Shown here: piece by piece, positions 51,308-60,461 of the stretch | Position numbering within the stretch: position 1 is the stretch's first letter | How the letters are laid out: each line of letters begins with the position of its first letter | Assembly (NCBI GenBank): GCA_040772225.1 | Contig: JAXGYO010000004.1 | Coordinates: 1-64,000, forward strand | DNA from: JAAYED01 sp040772225 | GTDB lineage: Bacteria > Chloroflexota > Anaerolineae > UBA1429 | Direction of reading: 5' to 3' | Length of the DNA: 64,000 nucleotides | Position numbers and translations under genes: made by a program | Notes under the pieces: generated by a model | The model's database searches: none | Seen by the model: only the letters and a program-made list of their open reading frames with translations | Told to the model about the DNA's origin: nothing

Positions 51308-51521
51308 GCCTCCCCTTTCGTGCTGGCCGAGCGCTCTACTCATACTATCCCTGAGCGACAGCAAACGTTGGGGGCAAAACTGGCCCCGCCCGGTGTCCGC
51401 CGCGGCGCGCGGTCGCCCATAGTCCTTCGTCCACGGTCCCTCATCTTCCCCCTTTACCTCCCCCGCCCCCCGTCGAAAGATAGCACGCACTGGAATCGCC
51501 CTTTTCCCCCCGGAGCCACCC

Positions 51522-51677
51522 ATGCCCATCGAGATCCGTGGGGCGCGCGAACACAACCTCAAGGACATCGACGTGACCATCCCTGATGGCCTCACGGTGA
51601 TCACGGGCGTCAGCGGCTCGGGCAAAACGTCGCTGGCGTTCGATACGCTCTACCCCGAGGCGCGACTCGGAGTATGA
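51522..51677 (+). pseudogene. UvrA-like N-terminal fragment
   Basis: IEIRGAREHNLKDIDVTIP, then VITGVSGSGKTSLAFDTLY: the exact beginning of an excinuclease UvrA (P-loop of the first ATPase), stopping after 51 codons. The family is over 700 residues, so more than 90 percent is gone. It is either a remnant of a UvrA paralogue or of a drug-resistance homologue. Confidence 0.8.
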
Positions 51678-51772
51678 CCGCAGGCACCCGCTACGAGATG
51701 ACCAATAGCACTGGCGCCCGTGAGCAGCTCCTGTCATGATACACAGAGTTCACTCACAGAAGGAGTCCGTAC

Positions 51773-53185
51773 ATGCTTCAGAAACTGCGCCTCGCGCTCG
51801 CCGTAACGGTCGTGGTAGCGGCTATGCTGGCTGCCGGATGTAGTGCAGCCGCGCCCGCCACGGCGGCTGAGCCGGCCGCCCCGATCCAGGTGACCATCGC
51901 ACGGGGAGACGTGGCCTACACGACGACAGCCAGTGGCACACTTACCGCAGATACCACGAACCTCGCCTTTGAGATAAGCGGCCCCGTCGCCAGCGTGCTC
52001 GTAAAAGAGGGCAGCGCTGTCGCCGCGGGCGATCCGATCGCCACGCTCGACCAGAAGCAACTGGAAGATGCCATCTTGAGCGCCGAGCTGACCCTGGAAA
52101 CGGCCAGGGTTCAGTTGGAGCAGGCCAACGAGCCGGCGAGCGCGGCAGATATCGCCTCCGCACGTGCCAGCCTCGCGCAGGCGCAAGTCGCGCTGTCCGC
52201 GCTGTTTGAGGATCCGACGGACGCCGACCGCCAGGACGCACAGCTCAGGGTAGACCAAGCCAGAAACAGCCTGTGGGCGCAGCAGGCCCAACGCGATGCC
52301 ACCGCCGGCAATCCGAACGCTTCGGGTGCATCCGTCGACGCGGCTCAGGCCGCTGTGCTCAATGCTGAAGTAGCCGTGCAACAGGCGCTGCTGGCGCAGA
52401 GCCGTCTGGACGAGCCCCCCACCGAGAGCGCCATCGCGGCAGCCAAGGCTCAAGTGGCCTCTGCCCAGGCCAATCTCGACCGACTGCTGGAACAACCTGA
52501 CGCGTTGGCCATCTCCGGCGCAGAGATCGGTGTCAGACAGGCCGAGCTCGCCCTCACACAGGCCCAGGATCGCGTCGCCGACGCTACACTGCGCGCACCG
52601 TTTGACGGTGTGCTGACGTCCGTCTCAGTCGTAGTAGGGGAATACGCCGTAGCGAACCAGCCGGTTGCTGTGCTCGCGCGGCCAGACTCTACGTACGTCA
52701 ACGCCATGATCGACGAGATCGATGTGGTCGACTTGAGAGAGGGACAGAAGGCCACCGCAACCTTTGATGCCCTACCCGAGCGCCAGCAGGCAGCAGAGTT
52801 GACTTTTCTCTCCCCGCAGGCGCGCTCGACTTCGGGCATTCCCGCCTACGAGGCGCACATCACTCTGGCTGAGCCCGACCCTGTACTGAGGTTGGGGATG
52901 ACGGCCAACGTCGAGGTGATCATCGCTGAGGCCCGGGACGCGGTCCTGGTGCCCAATCAGGCACTGATAGCGGATCGTGATACGGGACAGTACTTTGTCA
53001 CGGTGACCGGCGGCCTGGGCAGCCACAAGCAAGAGGTGACGCTGGGCATCCAGGGCGAGGACTATGCGGAGGTGCTCGACGGTCTATCCGAGGGAGACAC
53101 AGTCGAGCTGGTTTCCGTGGCGACGGCCACTGACTCCGCGTCCGGCTTCCCCAGGGGGGCGGGCGGCATGGGGGCGTTTCAATGA
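51773..53185 (+). CDS. MacA/HlyD-type membrane-fusion lipoprotein
   Basis: A 470-residue adaptor with lipobox MLAAGC at residue 23. The biotinyl-lipoyl-like half motifs (GPVASVLVKEGSAVAAGDPI and DATLRAPFDGVLTSVSVVVG) flank a long Ala/Gln-rich coiled-coil hairpin (about residues 95-240), followed by beta-barrel and C-terminal domains. AAGGAG precedes the ATG. Its stop overlaps the ATPase start (ATGA). It should link the MacB-like permease to export across the envelope. Confidence 0.87.
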   Translation: MLQKLRLALAVTVVVAAMLAAGCSAAAPATAAEPAAPIQVTIARGDVAYTTTASGTLTADTTNLAFEISGPVASVLVKEGSAVAAGDPIATLDQKQLEDAILSAELTLETARVQLEQANEPASAADIASARASLAQAQVALSALFEDPTDADRQDAQLRVDQARNSLWAQQAQRDATAGNPNASGASVDAAQAAVLNAEVAVQQALLAQSRLDEPPTESAIAAAKAQVASAQANLDRLLEQPDALAISGAEIGVRQAELALTQAQDRVADATLRAPFDGVLTSVSVVVGEYAVANQPVAVLARPDSTYVNAMIDEIDVVDLREGQKATATFDALPERQQAAELTFLSPQARSTSGIPAYEAHITLAEPDPVLRLGMTANVEVIIAEARDAVLVPNQALIADRDTGQYFVTVTGGLGSHKQEVTLGIQGEDYAEVLDGLSEGDTVELVSVATATDSASGFPRGAGGMGAFQ

Positions 53186-53862
53186 TCATCGATGCCAGGC
53201 ACCTGACCAAGGTCTACAAGCTGGGCCAGGTGGACGTACACGCGCTGCGCGGCGTCTCACTGCAGGTCGAGGCGGGCGAGTTCCTGACCATCATGGGACC
53301 GTCCGGCTCGGGCAAGTCAACGCTGATGAACATGGTGGGCTGCCTGGACGTGCCCACCTCGGGCACCTATGAGCTGAACGGCGTGGACGTCAGCAGCCTC
53401 AAGCCCCGCGACTTGGCGCGAATCCGCCTGCACGATATCGGCTTTGTGTTTCAGGGATTCAACCTTCTGCCTCGCACCAAGGCGATCCAGCAGGTAGAGC
53501 TACCTCTCTCGTATTCCGGCGTCCACCTGGGCGATCGTCGCCGCCGCGCACGCGAGGCGCTGGAACGCGTCGGATTGGGAGATCGACTGAACCATCGCCC
53601 GGATGAGCTCTCTGGAGGCCAACAGCAGCGCGTGGCTATCGCTCGGGCGCTTGTCACCAACCCGTCTATCATCCTGGCGGACGAGCCTACGGGAAACCTG
53701 GATTCCCACACCGGGGCCGAGGTCTTGAGGCTGTTCCAGGAACTCAACAGACAGGGCATCACTATGGTCTTTGTGACCCATGACGCGGAGATCGCCTCCT
53801 TCAGCCGACGCATCATGCACCTGCGGGATGGGCTGATCGAGCGCGACGAACCTGTGCACTAG
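53182..53862 (+). CDS. MacB/LolD-type ABC transporter ATPase
   Basis: A 226-residue ATPase: Walker A GPSGSGKST, signature LSGGQQQRVAIARAL, Walker B IILADEPTGNLDSHTG, H-loop VTHD. The FVFQGFNLLPRTKAIQQVELPL Q-loop region (FQGFNLLP) is typical of the LolD/MacB/FtsE group. It overlaps the adaptor gene by 4 bp and lies 10 bp before the permease. Confidence 0.93.
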   Translation: MIIDARHLTKVYKLGQVDVHALRGVSLQVEAGEFLTIMGPSGSGKSTLMNMVGCLDVPTSGTYELNGVDVSSLKPRDLARIRLHDIGFVFQGFNLLPRTKAIQQVELPLSYSGVHLGDRRRRAREALERVGLGDRLNHRPDELSGGQQQRVAIARALVTNPSIILADEPTGNLDSHTGAEVLRLFQELNRQGITMVFVTHDAEIASFSRRIMHLRDGLIERDEPVH

Positions 53863-53872
53863 GGAGACTGCC

Positions 53873-55090
53873 ATGAACCTGTGGGAAGAAATCCGCACGG
53901 CGCTCGGCTCCGTGTTTCAGAACAAGCTCCGAACTGCGTTGACGATGCTCGGCATCGTGATCGGCGTGGCCGCGGTCATCGCTCTCTCCGGCCTTGGTGA
54001 GGGCGTGACGGCCATGGTGACCAGCGAGATCGAGGGCATCGGCTCCAACATCATCATGATCTCGGCCCGTCAGAGCAGCGATTCGACCCGTCCGGCGGTC
54101 CTCACCAATGCCGATGCCGAGGCCTTGGCAAACCCATTGAGTGCGCCTGACGTCTCGGCTGTGGCCCCACAGGTTACTTTCCCTGCAACGGTGGTTCAGG
54201 GGAGTACCACAAGCAACTTTACCGTGATCGGCACCAATCAGTATCTCGATGACATTATGGCCATGGAGCCCGCTATGGGAGGCTTTCTCGCCGCGCATGA
54301 CCTCACAGACTATGCGCGTGTTGCCGTCCTGGGGTGGGAGGCCTACAGCACACTTTTCGACGACGGCGTCTATCCCATCCAGCAGAACGTCACGATTGAC
54401 GGCGTGCGATACACCATAGTGGGTGTGGCCGAGAAGCAGGGCGGCATGATGGGCACGGACAATAACATCTGGATCCCTCTGACCACTGCTCAGAACCGCC
54501 ACTATACGCAAAAGACCCTCTCGGGCGAGCGCACGCTGACCATGATCCTCGCGCAGTCGCGCTCACCGGAGCTTTCCGACGAGGCGACCCGGCAGATCAC
54601 CGGCATCCTGCGCCGAGAGCACAAGCTCGGCGAGTCGGACCCTGATGACTTTACAGTCACTGCACAGGAGGACATCCTGAATCTGGCCAGCAGTATCACG
54701 GGCACCCTGACTCTCTTCTTGGGCGCCATAGCCGGAATAAGCTTGCTCGTAGGAGGTATCGGCATCATGAATATCATGCTCGTCACGGTCACAGAGCGCA
54801 CGCGCGAGATCGGCATCCGCAAGGCAATCGGCGCGCCGCCATCCACGATCATGGTGCAATTCGTCATCGAGGCTCTGTTACTGACCCTGCTTGGCGGGGT
54901 GATCGGCATGCTCTTGGGTTCGTGGGGCGCCAGCGCCCTGGGCACTGTGATCGGCGTGACGGCCGAGATCACCCCACAGATTCTCTTGCTGGCCACGGGC
55001 GTATCGGCCGCCATAGGGATCCTGTTTGGCACCTATCCCGCTGCCCGCGCTGCCCAGCTCAACCCAATCGAAGCGTTGCGCCATGAGTAG
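53873..55090 (+). CDS. MacB-like ABC permease
   Basis: A 405-residue permease with one N-terminal segment (LTMLGIVIGVAAVIALSGLG), a large extracytoplasmic MacB_PCD domain, and a C-terminal three-segment FtsX domain (LLVGGIGIMNIMLVTVTERT, EIGIRKAIGAPPSTIMVQF). The architecture is that of four-TM MacB-type mechanotransmitters, which drive export of peptides, antibiotics or lipids. Immediately downstream is a two-component system likely to control it. Confidence 0.92.
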   Translation: MNLWEEIRTALGSVFQNKLRTALTMLGIVIGVAAVIALSGLGEGVTAMVTSEIEGIGSNIIMISARQSSDSTRPAVLTNADAEALANPLSAPDVSAVAPQVTFPATVVQGSTTSNFTVIGTNQYLDDIMAMEPAMGGFLAAHDLTDYARVAVLGWEAYSTLFDDGVYPIQQNVTIDGVRYTIVGVAEKQGGMMGTDNNIWIPLTTAQNRHYTQKTLSGERTLTMILAQSRSPELSDEATRQITGILRREHKLGESDPDDFTVTAQEDILNLASSITGTLTLFLGAIAGISLLVGGIGIMNIMLVTVTERTREIGIRKAIGAPPSTIMVQFVIEALLLTLLGGVIGMLLGSWGASALGTVIGVTAEITPQILLLATGVSAAIGILFGTYPAARAAQLNPIEALRHE

Positions 55091-55130
55091 CCGGCGCGCG
55101 CACAAGTGATTTCGTCGCCGGCCACGGACC

Positions 55131-55158
55131 TTGCGTTTGGCCTGCGGGGCCTTATACT
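55131..55158 (+). promoter_or_regulatory. Promoter of the two-component operon, leaderless arrangement
   Basis: -35 TTGCGT (55131-55136), 16 bp, -10 TATACT (55153-55158). The ATG at 55165 lies 6 nt after the -10 box, where transcription itself should start. Confidence 0.65.
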
Positions 55159-55164
55159 GTGCCC

Positions 55165-56406
55165 ATGAGCTATTCTTTCCAGGCCGTACGCGACGCGAAA
55201 CGCGTGTACGTCATCGTCGGGCTGATTCGCTGCTTGCTGGTTGGTATAGCCGCAACCGGCATTGTGCTGGTTCGCCACGCAACCACCGGCGCGCCCCTCA
55301 TGGCGTTCCTGGTCAGCGCCCTATTGGTAGCGTTGGCGCTCTTGCCGGTGCCCGTCCGCGCCTTGCGCGGCTGGTTGGCGTTCGTACTGGCGACCGATAT
55401 GGGTCTGATGAGCCTGCGCCTGCTGCCCGACTCTAGTATCACGGCACGCGCGGCCCCCGAGTGGTTTGCCGGAGCGGCGGACGTCACGGTCGCCGAGCCC
55501 TTTCTCTTTGTGCTGGTGCCACTCCTGCTGCTCGCCTGGGCCTATGGCAAGCCAGGGGCTCTGTTCGGTACCCTCTGGGCTGCTGCGATCCAACTGGGGG
55601 GAGCGGTCCTGTGCGTAGCCAGGCTGGACGCTGCCCCAGTCATCATCGCCGATGCGCTGGGGCGCATCGTGCTTATGCTCTCTATCTCGCTCATCATCGC
55701 GGTCCTCGCGGGGAGACAGCGTGCGCAGATCGATGAGTTGGAGCGTGCCCACCAGCGGCTGGCGACCCATGCCGCTACGCTCGAGCAATTGGCTGTCAGC
55801 CGAGAACGCAACCGTATGGCGCGCGACTTGCATGACACGCTCGCTCATTCACTGGCTGCGCTGACCATCCACCTCCGGGCGCTGCGAACCGCGCTCGACC
55901 ACGACCCGCAGGAAGCCACCGAGCTGGCCAACGAGGCCGTCGAGATTGCCCGCGCCGGCCTGGTAGAATCTCGCCAGGCCATCCAGGCGCTGCGCTCGGA
56001 CCCCCTGACCAACCTGGGGCTTGTGGGCGCCATTCGGGGTGAACTGGAAAGCCTGCGGGCAAGACTCGGCATCCACGTCGAACTGCTCGTCTCCGGCGAG
56101 TCTATCGATCTGAGTGCCGAGCGAGAACTCACTGCCTGGCGCATCGTCGAGGAGGCTCTCCGCAACGTCGAGCGCCACGCTATGGCTACCAGGGTCGAGG
56201 TGCGGCTGGCCTACGGGAGCGATCGCTTTGTACTCGTTGTGGAGGATGACGGACAGGGGTTCGATGCGGCCGACGCCGGAGCCAGCCAATTCGGGCTGGC
56301 AGGCATGCGCGAGCGGGCCAGCCTCACCGATGGCGAACTGGTGATCGTGACGACGCCAGGCCATGGAACCTCGGTACGCCTCACCTATCCGGGAGGTGGC
56401 CTGTGA
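55165..56406 (+). CDS. NarL/DesK-type sensor histidine kinase
   Basis: A 413-residue kinase. Five or six membrane segments fill residues 15-180 with little extracytoplasmic sequence. A coiled linker leads to the HisKA_3 phosphoacceptor RDLHDTLAHSLAALTIHLRA (His about residue 225). The ATPase domain has WRIVEEALRNVERHA (N-box) and VEDDGQGFD (G1) and GLAGMRERA (G2). I take the ATG at 55165 over the GTG at 55159 because the promoter fits leaderless initiation there. It overlaps the regulator gene by 4 bp. Confidence 0.87.
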   Translation: MSYSFQAVRDAKRVYVIVGLIRCLLVGIAATGIVLVRHATTGAPLMAFLVSALLVALALLPVPVRALRGWLAFVLATDMGLMSLRLLPDSSITARAAPEWFAGAADVTVAEPFLFVLVPLLLLAWAYGKPGALFGTLWAAAIQLGGAVLCVARLDAAPVIIADALGRIVLMLSISLIIAVLAGRQRAQIDELERAHQRLATHAATLEQLAVSRERNRMARDLHDTLAHSLAALTIHLRALRTALDHDPQEATELANEAVEIARAGLVESRQAIQALRSDPLTNLGLVGAIRGELESLRARLGIHVELLVSGESIDLSAERELTAWRIVEEALRNVERHAMATRVEVRLAYGSDRFVLVVEDDGQGFDAADAGASQFGLAGMRERASLTDGELVIVTTPGHGTSVRLTYPGGGL

Positions 56407-57086
56407 CGGACATACGGGTGCTCGTGGTCGATGATCAAGAGATCGTGCGCAGGGGAATCGCCGTGCTTCTCGAGTACGCAGAAGGGATCACCGTCGTGGG
56501 TCAGGCCGGCAACGGCGAACAGGCCGTCGCACAGGCCGGGGCTCTGCAGCCCGACGTGGTTCTGATGGACCTGATAATGCCGGTGCTGGGCGGCATCCCG
56601 GCGACGCGGCGCATCCTGGCCGAGCACCCTGGAATGCGCGTCATCATCCTCACCACGTACGACGCCGACGATTTCGTGTTTGAGGGCATCAAGGCGGGCG
56701 CACAGGGCTACCTGCTAAAGGACGCCCCGGGCGAGGAGCTGGCCGATGCGATCCGCAGAGTCTACGCCGGCGAGTCACGGCTGGACGGCCGCGTAGCCAA
56801 CAGCGTTCTCGGCGAGTTCCGTCGCCTGGCGATTTCGGCCCCGTCGTACCCCTCGGCCGGGAGTTATGGCAGGCCAGACATGGTCCTCGAACCATTGAGC
56901 GATAGGGAGCAACAGGTGCTGGAACTGCTCGCTCAAGGCATGACCAATCGCGAAATAGCCGACGGCATGCATTTGGCCGAGGGCACCGTCAAGAACTATG
57001 TGAGTGCGATCATCGCCAAACTGCAGGCCAACGATCGCACCCAGGCCGTGATCACGGCCCTCAAACGAGGTCTCGTCGACCTCTAG
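56403..57086 (+). CDS. NarL/LuxR-family response regulator
   Basis: A 227-residue regulator: receiver domain with phosphoacceptor Asp in VLMDLIMP, the VVDDQ acidic pair and the Lys in YLLKDAPG; C-terminal LuxR helix-turn-helix (LSDREQQVLELLAQGMTN, IADGMHLAEGTVKNYVSAI). It overlaps the kinase stop (GTGA). It probably regulates the adjacent MacAB-like exporter. Confidence 0.92.
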   Translation: MTDIRVLVVDDQEIVRRGIAVLLEYAEGITVVGQAGNGEQAVAQAGALQPDVVLMDLIMPVLGGIPATRRILAEHPGMRVIILTTYDADDFVFEGIKAGAQGYLLKDAPGEELADAIRRVYAGESRLDGRVANSVLGEFRRLAISAPSYPSAGSYGRPDMVLEPLSDREQQVLELLAQGMTNREIADGMHLAEGTVKNYVSAIIAKLQANDRTQAVITALKRGLVDL

Positions 57087-57693
57087 GCAAGCGGTATTCT
57101 TCGTCGTCGCCATGTCCGCCTCGCACGGCGGCCTCCCGGCGCGCCGTTCGCAGGCCCCCTCCGCGTAACCCGCCCGATCGCAACCAGCCCCACATCCCCT
57201 CACCGGCGACCACGCCTGGCGCCCCCGCGTCACTGCCGCCCGGAACGCCCGCCCATCACGCTGACCGCCCTGCTGACGGCGCTGCGCCGGCCCCCGGTCG
57301 GCGCGCTGATGCAGACGCGCGGCCCCTGGTCGCTGGGTGCCGTCAGCGCCCTCATCATGGCCGCGCTGATCCCGGTGGCGCTGCGGACCGTGGTCAAAAA
57401 CCCGCAGGCGACGTCAGAGAAGGCGTCGGCAGCGACCTGGACCGCAAGGCAGCCCCGCCAACCCCCCTGGCGGAAACAGTCTCCTGCGGATGTGGACACC
57501 GGGCGCCTTGAGGCAGCGGCACCCAAGTGCCGGCGTGCCCGCCGGAGTGCAAGCGATGTACTCATCGCCCCGCGCCCCAATTGACCGCCCGGCTGACGTG
57601 CCCCCGGACCGCCGGCTTTAGCCGGTGGTGACCCCACGAGGCCGTCCAGACGCTCCAACGTTCAAACCTTCAAACGTTTGAGCGTGCCGCCGC
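57087..57693. other. Intergenic, repeats and a possible gene scrap
   Basis: No intact gene. A hydrophobic stretch around 57315-57415 (ALIMAALIPVALRTVV in one frame) may be the relic of a membrane protein. A GCGATG-TACT-CATCGC hairpin (57552-57567) matches the inner stem of the 22.3-kb array, and a GCCGGCTTTAGCCGGT hairpin lies near 57611. Confidence 0.5.
57656..57687. repeat. Octamer tandem repeat (CAACGTTC)
   Basis: Four 8-bp units: CAACGTTC, AAACCTTC, AAACGTTT, GAGCGTGC. It ends 7 bp before the CE15 stop. Confidence 0.65.
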
Positions 57694-58965
57694 TCACACG
57701 ACCCGCCCGTCCGCCCAGTCCATGAATTGCTCCCAGTCCCAGTCGTTCACGCCGTGGCTCCCCGCGCGCAGGTGGTAGGCCAGCGTGCTGTGCACCGGCG
57801 CGTGCACGGCAGGCATCTCACGCACGGCCAGCCCCTCGCTGCCCAGCAGGCGGTAGACCGGATCGGCGCCCAGCGCCCCCAGGAACTCGCCCCGCGGGTC
57901 GGACCAGAGATCGTCTTCAGCGCTGGCGATGTAGACGGGCCGCGGCGCGGAAAGCGCGATCAGCATGTGCTGGTCGTAAGGCAGCGCGTCCTCGTTATCG
58001 TTGTAGGCGTGGAACGCCTTGCAGAACCAGTGAGGGAAGGTCGTATTGATGCGCGCCACCGTCTCGCCGAACCGCCGGCGGGAGAGGGCCGCGCCGCCGC
58101 ACCCCGACTCGTTGGGGCTGATCGCGCCCCAACGCGCATCCAGCGCCCCCGCCCAGAGCGCGGCCTTGCCGAGGCGAGAGGTGCCGTGGGCGATGATCCG
58201 CGCCGGGTCAAGGTCTGGGTCCGTCACGAGATAGTCCAGCATGCGGCACATCCCCCAGGCCCAGGCGGCCAGCACGCCCCACTCGTCGGGCGCCGGCACC
58301 TCGCCCGGCGCGAGATAGGCCGTGAATACGCCGTGGTTGAACACGTCCGGCCGGTCAGGCGCGATATCGCCGCAACAGGCGTTGGCCACGGCATGACCCC
58401 GCGCCAGGATGCGCTCCACGGGCATGGAGCCGGGCCAGGTGTTGCGGCTGCGCTCTGTGGCGCGGTTGTCCACGATCCCCATGTCTCCCCGGCCAAAGCG
58501 CCCCATATCGGGCGCCCAGCCGTCGAATAGCGCCACCCCCGGGTCAGCAGTGATGGACTGGTTACCGAGGTAATTGAGCCCCACCCAGGTGGCGGGCGGC
58601 CGCGAGACGCCGTTGGGGATATAGAGCAGCAGGTCGATCTTGGGAGTATCGCCGTCCGTAAGATAGATCCGCACCTCCTTGCGGGTGGCACGGCCTCCCA
58701 ACGCCTGACGGTCCACGTTACGCAGTTCAAAGCGCATCCCCGCGGGCGGCTCGGGCGAGCGCCCGAACAACTGTTCCTCGCACAGGCGGAACACCTCCGG
58801 GCGGCGTTTCTGCCACCAGACGGCGGCATCGGTCACCGGCATCCCGTCGGCGCACACCAATGGGTCCGGCAGGGTATAATCGGGAACCAACGCCTCGTCG
58901 AGCAGCGTTCCCGCGGGGTAGCTGGCCTTGATCTTCTCGAGTTCCGCGCGTCGTTCCTCGTCCAT
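57694..58965 (-). CDS. CE15-like glucuronoyl/acetylxylan esterase
   Basis: A 423-residue alpha/beta hydrolase. The nucleophile elbow is IAHGTSRLGKAALWAG (variant of CE15 GCSRxGK), followed by NESGCGGAALSRRRFGET, characteristic of bacterial CE15 proteins, and the catalytic His in LRAGSHGVNDWDW. CE15 enzymes cut the ester between glucuronoxylan and lignin. No signal peptide is seen, unusual for a lignocellulose enzyme, so an intracellular sugar ester is possible. GGAGGTGA precedes the ATG. A GH43 remnant lies 3 kb away. Confidence 0.8.
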   Translation of the reverse strand: MDEERRAELEKIKASYPAGTLLDEALVPDYTLPDPLVCADGMPVTDAAVWWQKRRPEVFRLCEEQLFGRSPEPPAGMRFELRNVDRQALGGRATRKEVRIYLTDGDTPKIDLLLYIPNGVSRPPATWVGLNYLGNQSITADPGVALFDGWAPDMGRFGRGDMGIVDNRATERSRNTWPGSMPVERILARGHAVANACCGDIAPDRPDVFNHGVFTAYLAPGEVPAPDEWGVLAAWAWGMCRMLDYLVTDPDLDPARIIAHGTSRLGKAALWAGALDARWGAISPNESGCGGAALSRRRFGETVARINTTFPHWFCKAFHAYNDNEDALPYDQHMLIALSAPRPVYIASAEDDLWSDPRGEFLGALGADPVYRLLGSEGLAVREMPAVHAPVHSTLAYHLRAGSHGVNDWDWEQFMDWADGRVV

Positions 58966-59046
58966 AGCGTCACCTCCAGCGGTGTGGTGTGCGATGCAGT
59001 ACAGCGCGAGTGTAGCGCGGAATGGAGGACGGGGCCAGTGACGGAT

Positions 59047-59095
59047 GGAGGATGGACCATGGACAATGGACGATGGACCACGGACGATGGACGAT
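59047..59095. repeat. Heptamer tandem repeat (GGACNAT)
   Basis: Seven 7-bp units: GGAGGAT, GGACCAT, GGACAAT, GGACGAT, GGACCAC, GGACGAT twice. It immediately precedes the large hairpin array. Confidence 0.8.
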
Positions 59096-59138
59096 AGCCG
59101 GAGGCGACGGGACGCCCGCGGTCCGCGGAGGGGTTCCC

Positions 59139-60457
59139 TGGAGGGTCAGCCTCTGGCTGACCCACGTGAGAGGGCGGGCTGTAACGCCGCGGTCCACAGA
59201 GGGACTCCCTGGAGGGTCGGTCTCCGACCGACCCTCGGTCAGTCAGAGACTGACCGTCCAACAAGAGGGGCGGGCTGTAACGCCGCGGTCCGTCCAACAG
59301 AGGGGCGGGCTGTAACGCCGCGGTCCTGGAGGGTCGGTCTCCGACCGACCCTCGGTCAGTCAGAGACTGACCGTCCAACAGAGGGGCGGGCTGTAACGCC
59401 GCGGTCCACAGAGCGACTCCCTGGAGGGTCGGTCTCCGGACCCTCGGTCAGTCAGAGACTGACCGTAGGGGCGGGCTGTAACGCCGCGGTCCACAGACGC
59501 CTGGAGGGTCGGTCTCCAGAGACTGACCGTCCAACAGAGGGGCGGGCTGTAACGCCGCGGTCCACAGAGGACTCCCTGGAGGGTCGGTCTCCGACCGACC
59601 CTCGGTCAGTCAGAGACTGACCGTCCAACAGGAGGGGCGGGCTGTAACGCCGCGGTCCACAGAGCGACTCCCTGGAGGGTCGGTCTCCGACCGACCCTCG
59701 GTCAGTCAGAGACTGACCGTCCGGAGGGGCGGGCTGTAACGCCGCGGTCCACAGAGCGACTCCCTGGAGGGTCGGTCTCCGACCGACCCTCGGTCAGTCA
59801 GAGACTGACCGTCCAACAAGAGGGGCGGGCTGTAACGCCGCGGTCCACAGAGGGACTCCCTGGAGGGTCGGTCTCCGACCGACCCTCCTCCGTCCAACAA
59901 GAGGGGGCGGGCTGTAACGCCGCGGTCCACGGAGCGACTCCCTGGAGGGTCGGTCTCCGACCGACCCTCGGTCAGTCAGAGACTGACCGTCCAACAAGAG
60001 GGGCGGGCTGTAACGCCGCGGTCCACAGAGGGACTCCCTGGAGGGTCGGTCTCCGACCGACCCTCGGTCAGTCAGAGACTGACCGTCCAACCTGTAACGC
60101 CGCGGTCCACAGAGGACTCCTGGAGGGTCGGTCTCCGACCGACCCTCGGTCAGTCAGAGACTGACCGTCCAACAGGAGGGGCGGGCTGTAACGCCGCGGT
60201 CCACGGACTCCCTGGAGGGTCGGTCTCCGACCGACCCTCGGTCAGTCAGAGACTGACCGTCCAACAGGAGGGGCGGGCTGTAACGCCGCGGTCCACAGAG
60301 GGACTCCCTGGAGGGTCGGTCTCGACCGACCCTCGGTCAGTCAGAGACTGACCGTCCAACAAGAGGGGCGGGCTGTAACGCCGCGGTCCACAGAGCGACT
60401 CCCTGGAGGGTCGGTCTCCGACCGACCCTCGGTCAGTCAGAGACTGACCGTCCAGCA
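59139..60457. repeat. Large composite hairpin array, 15 units of about 95 bp
   Basis: Units begin CTGGAGGGTC at 59139, 59209, 59326, 59421, 59501, 59576, 59671, 59764, 59860, 59942, 60038, 60120, 60212, 60308 and 60403. A complete unit holds three hairpins in order: GGTCGGTCTCCGACCGACC, GGTCAGTC-aga-GACTGACC, and a GGCGGGCTGTAACGCCGC block whose complement starts GGACCGCGG. Unit 1 has GGTCAGCCTCTGGCTGACC instead; some units lack one hairpin. No spacer diversity, so not CRISPR; no coding potential. Confidence 0.92.
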
Positions 60458-60461
60458 GGCG

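Noticed and set aside
57309..57584. Possible small membrane protein
   Set aside because: Only one hydrophobic stretch, no ribosome site, and the frame runs into repeats; kept only as a possible relic.
59139..60457. Possible CRISPR array
   Set aside because: Repeats are adjacent with no unique spacers, unit length varies by loss of hairpins, and no cas genes are present.
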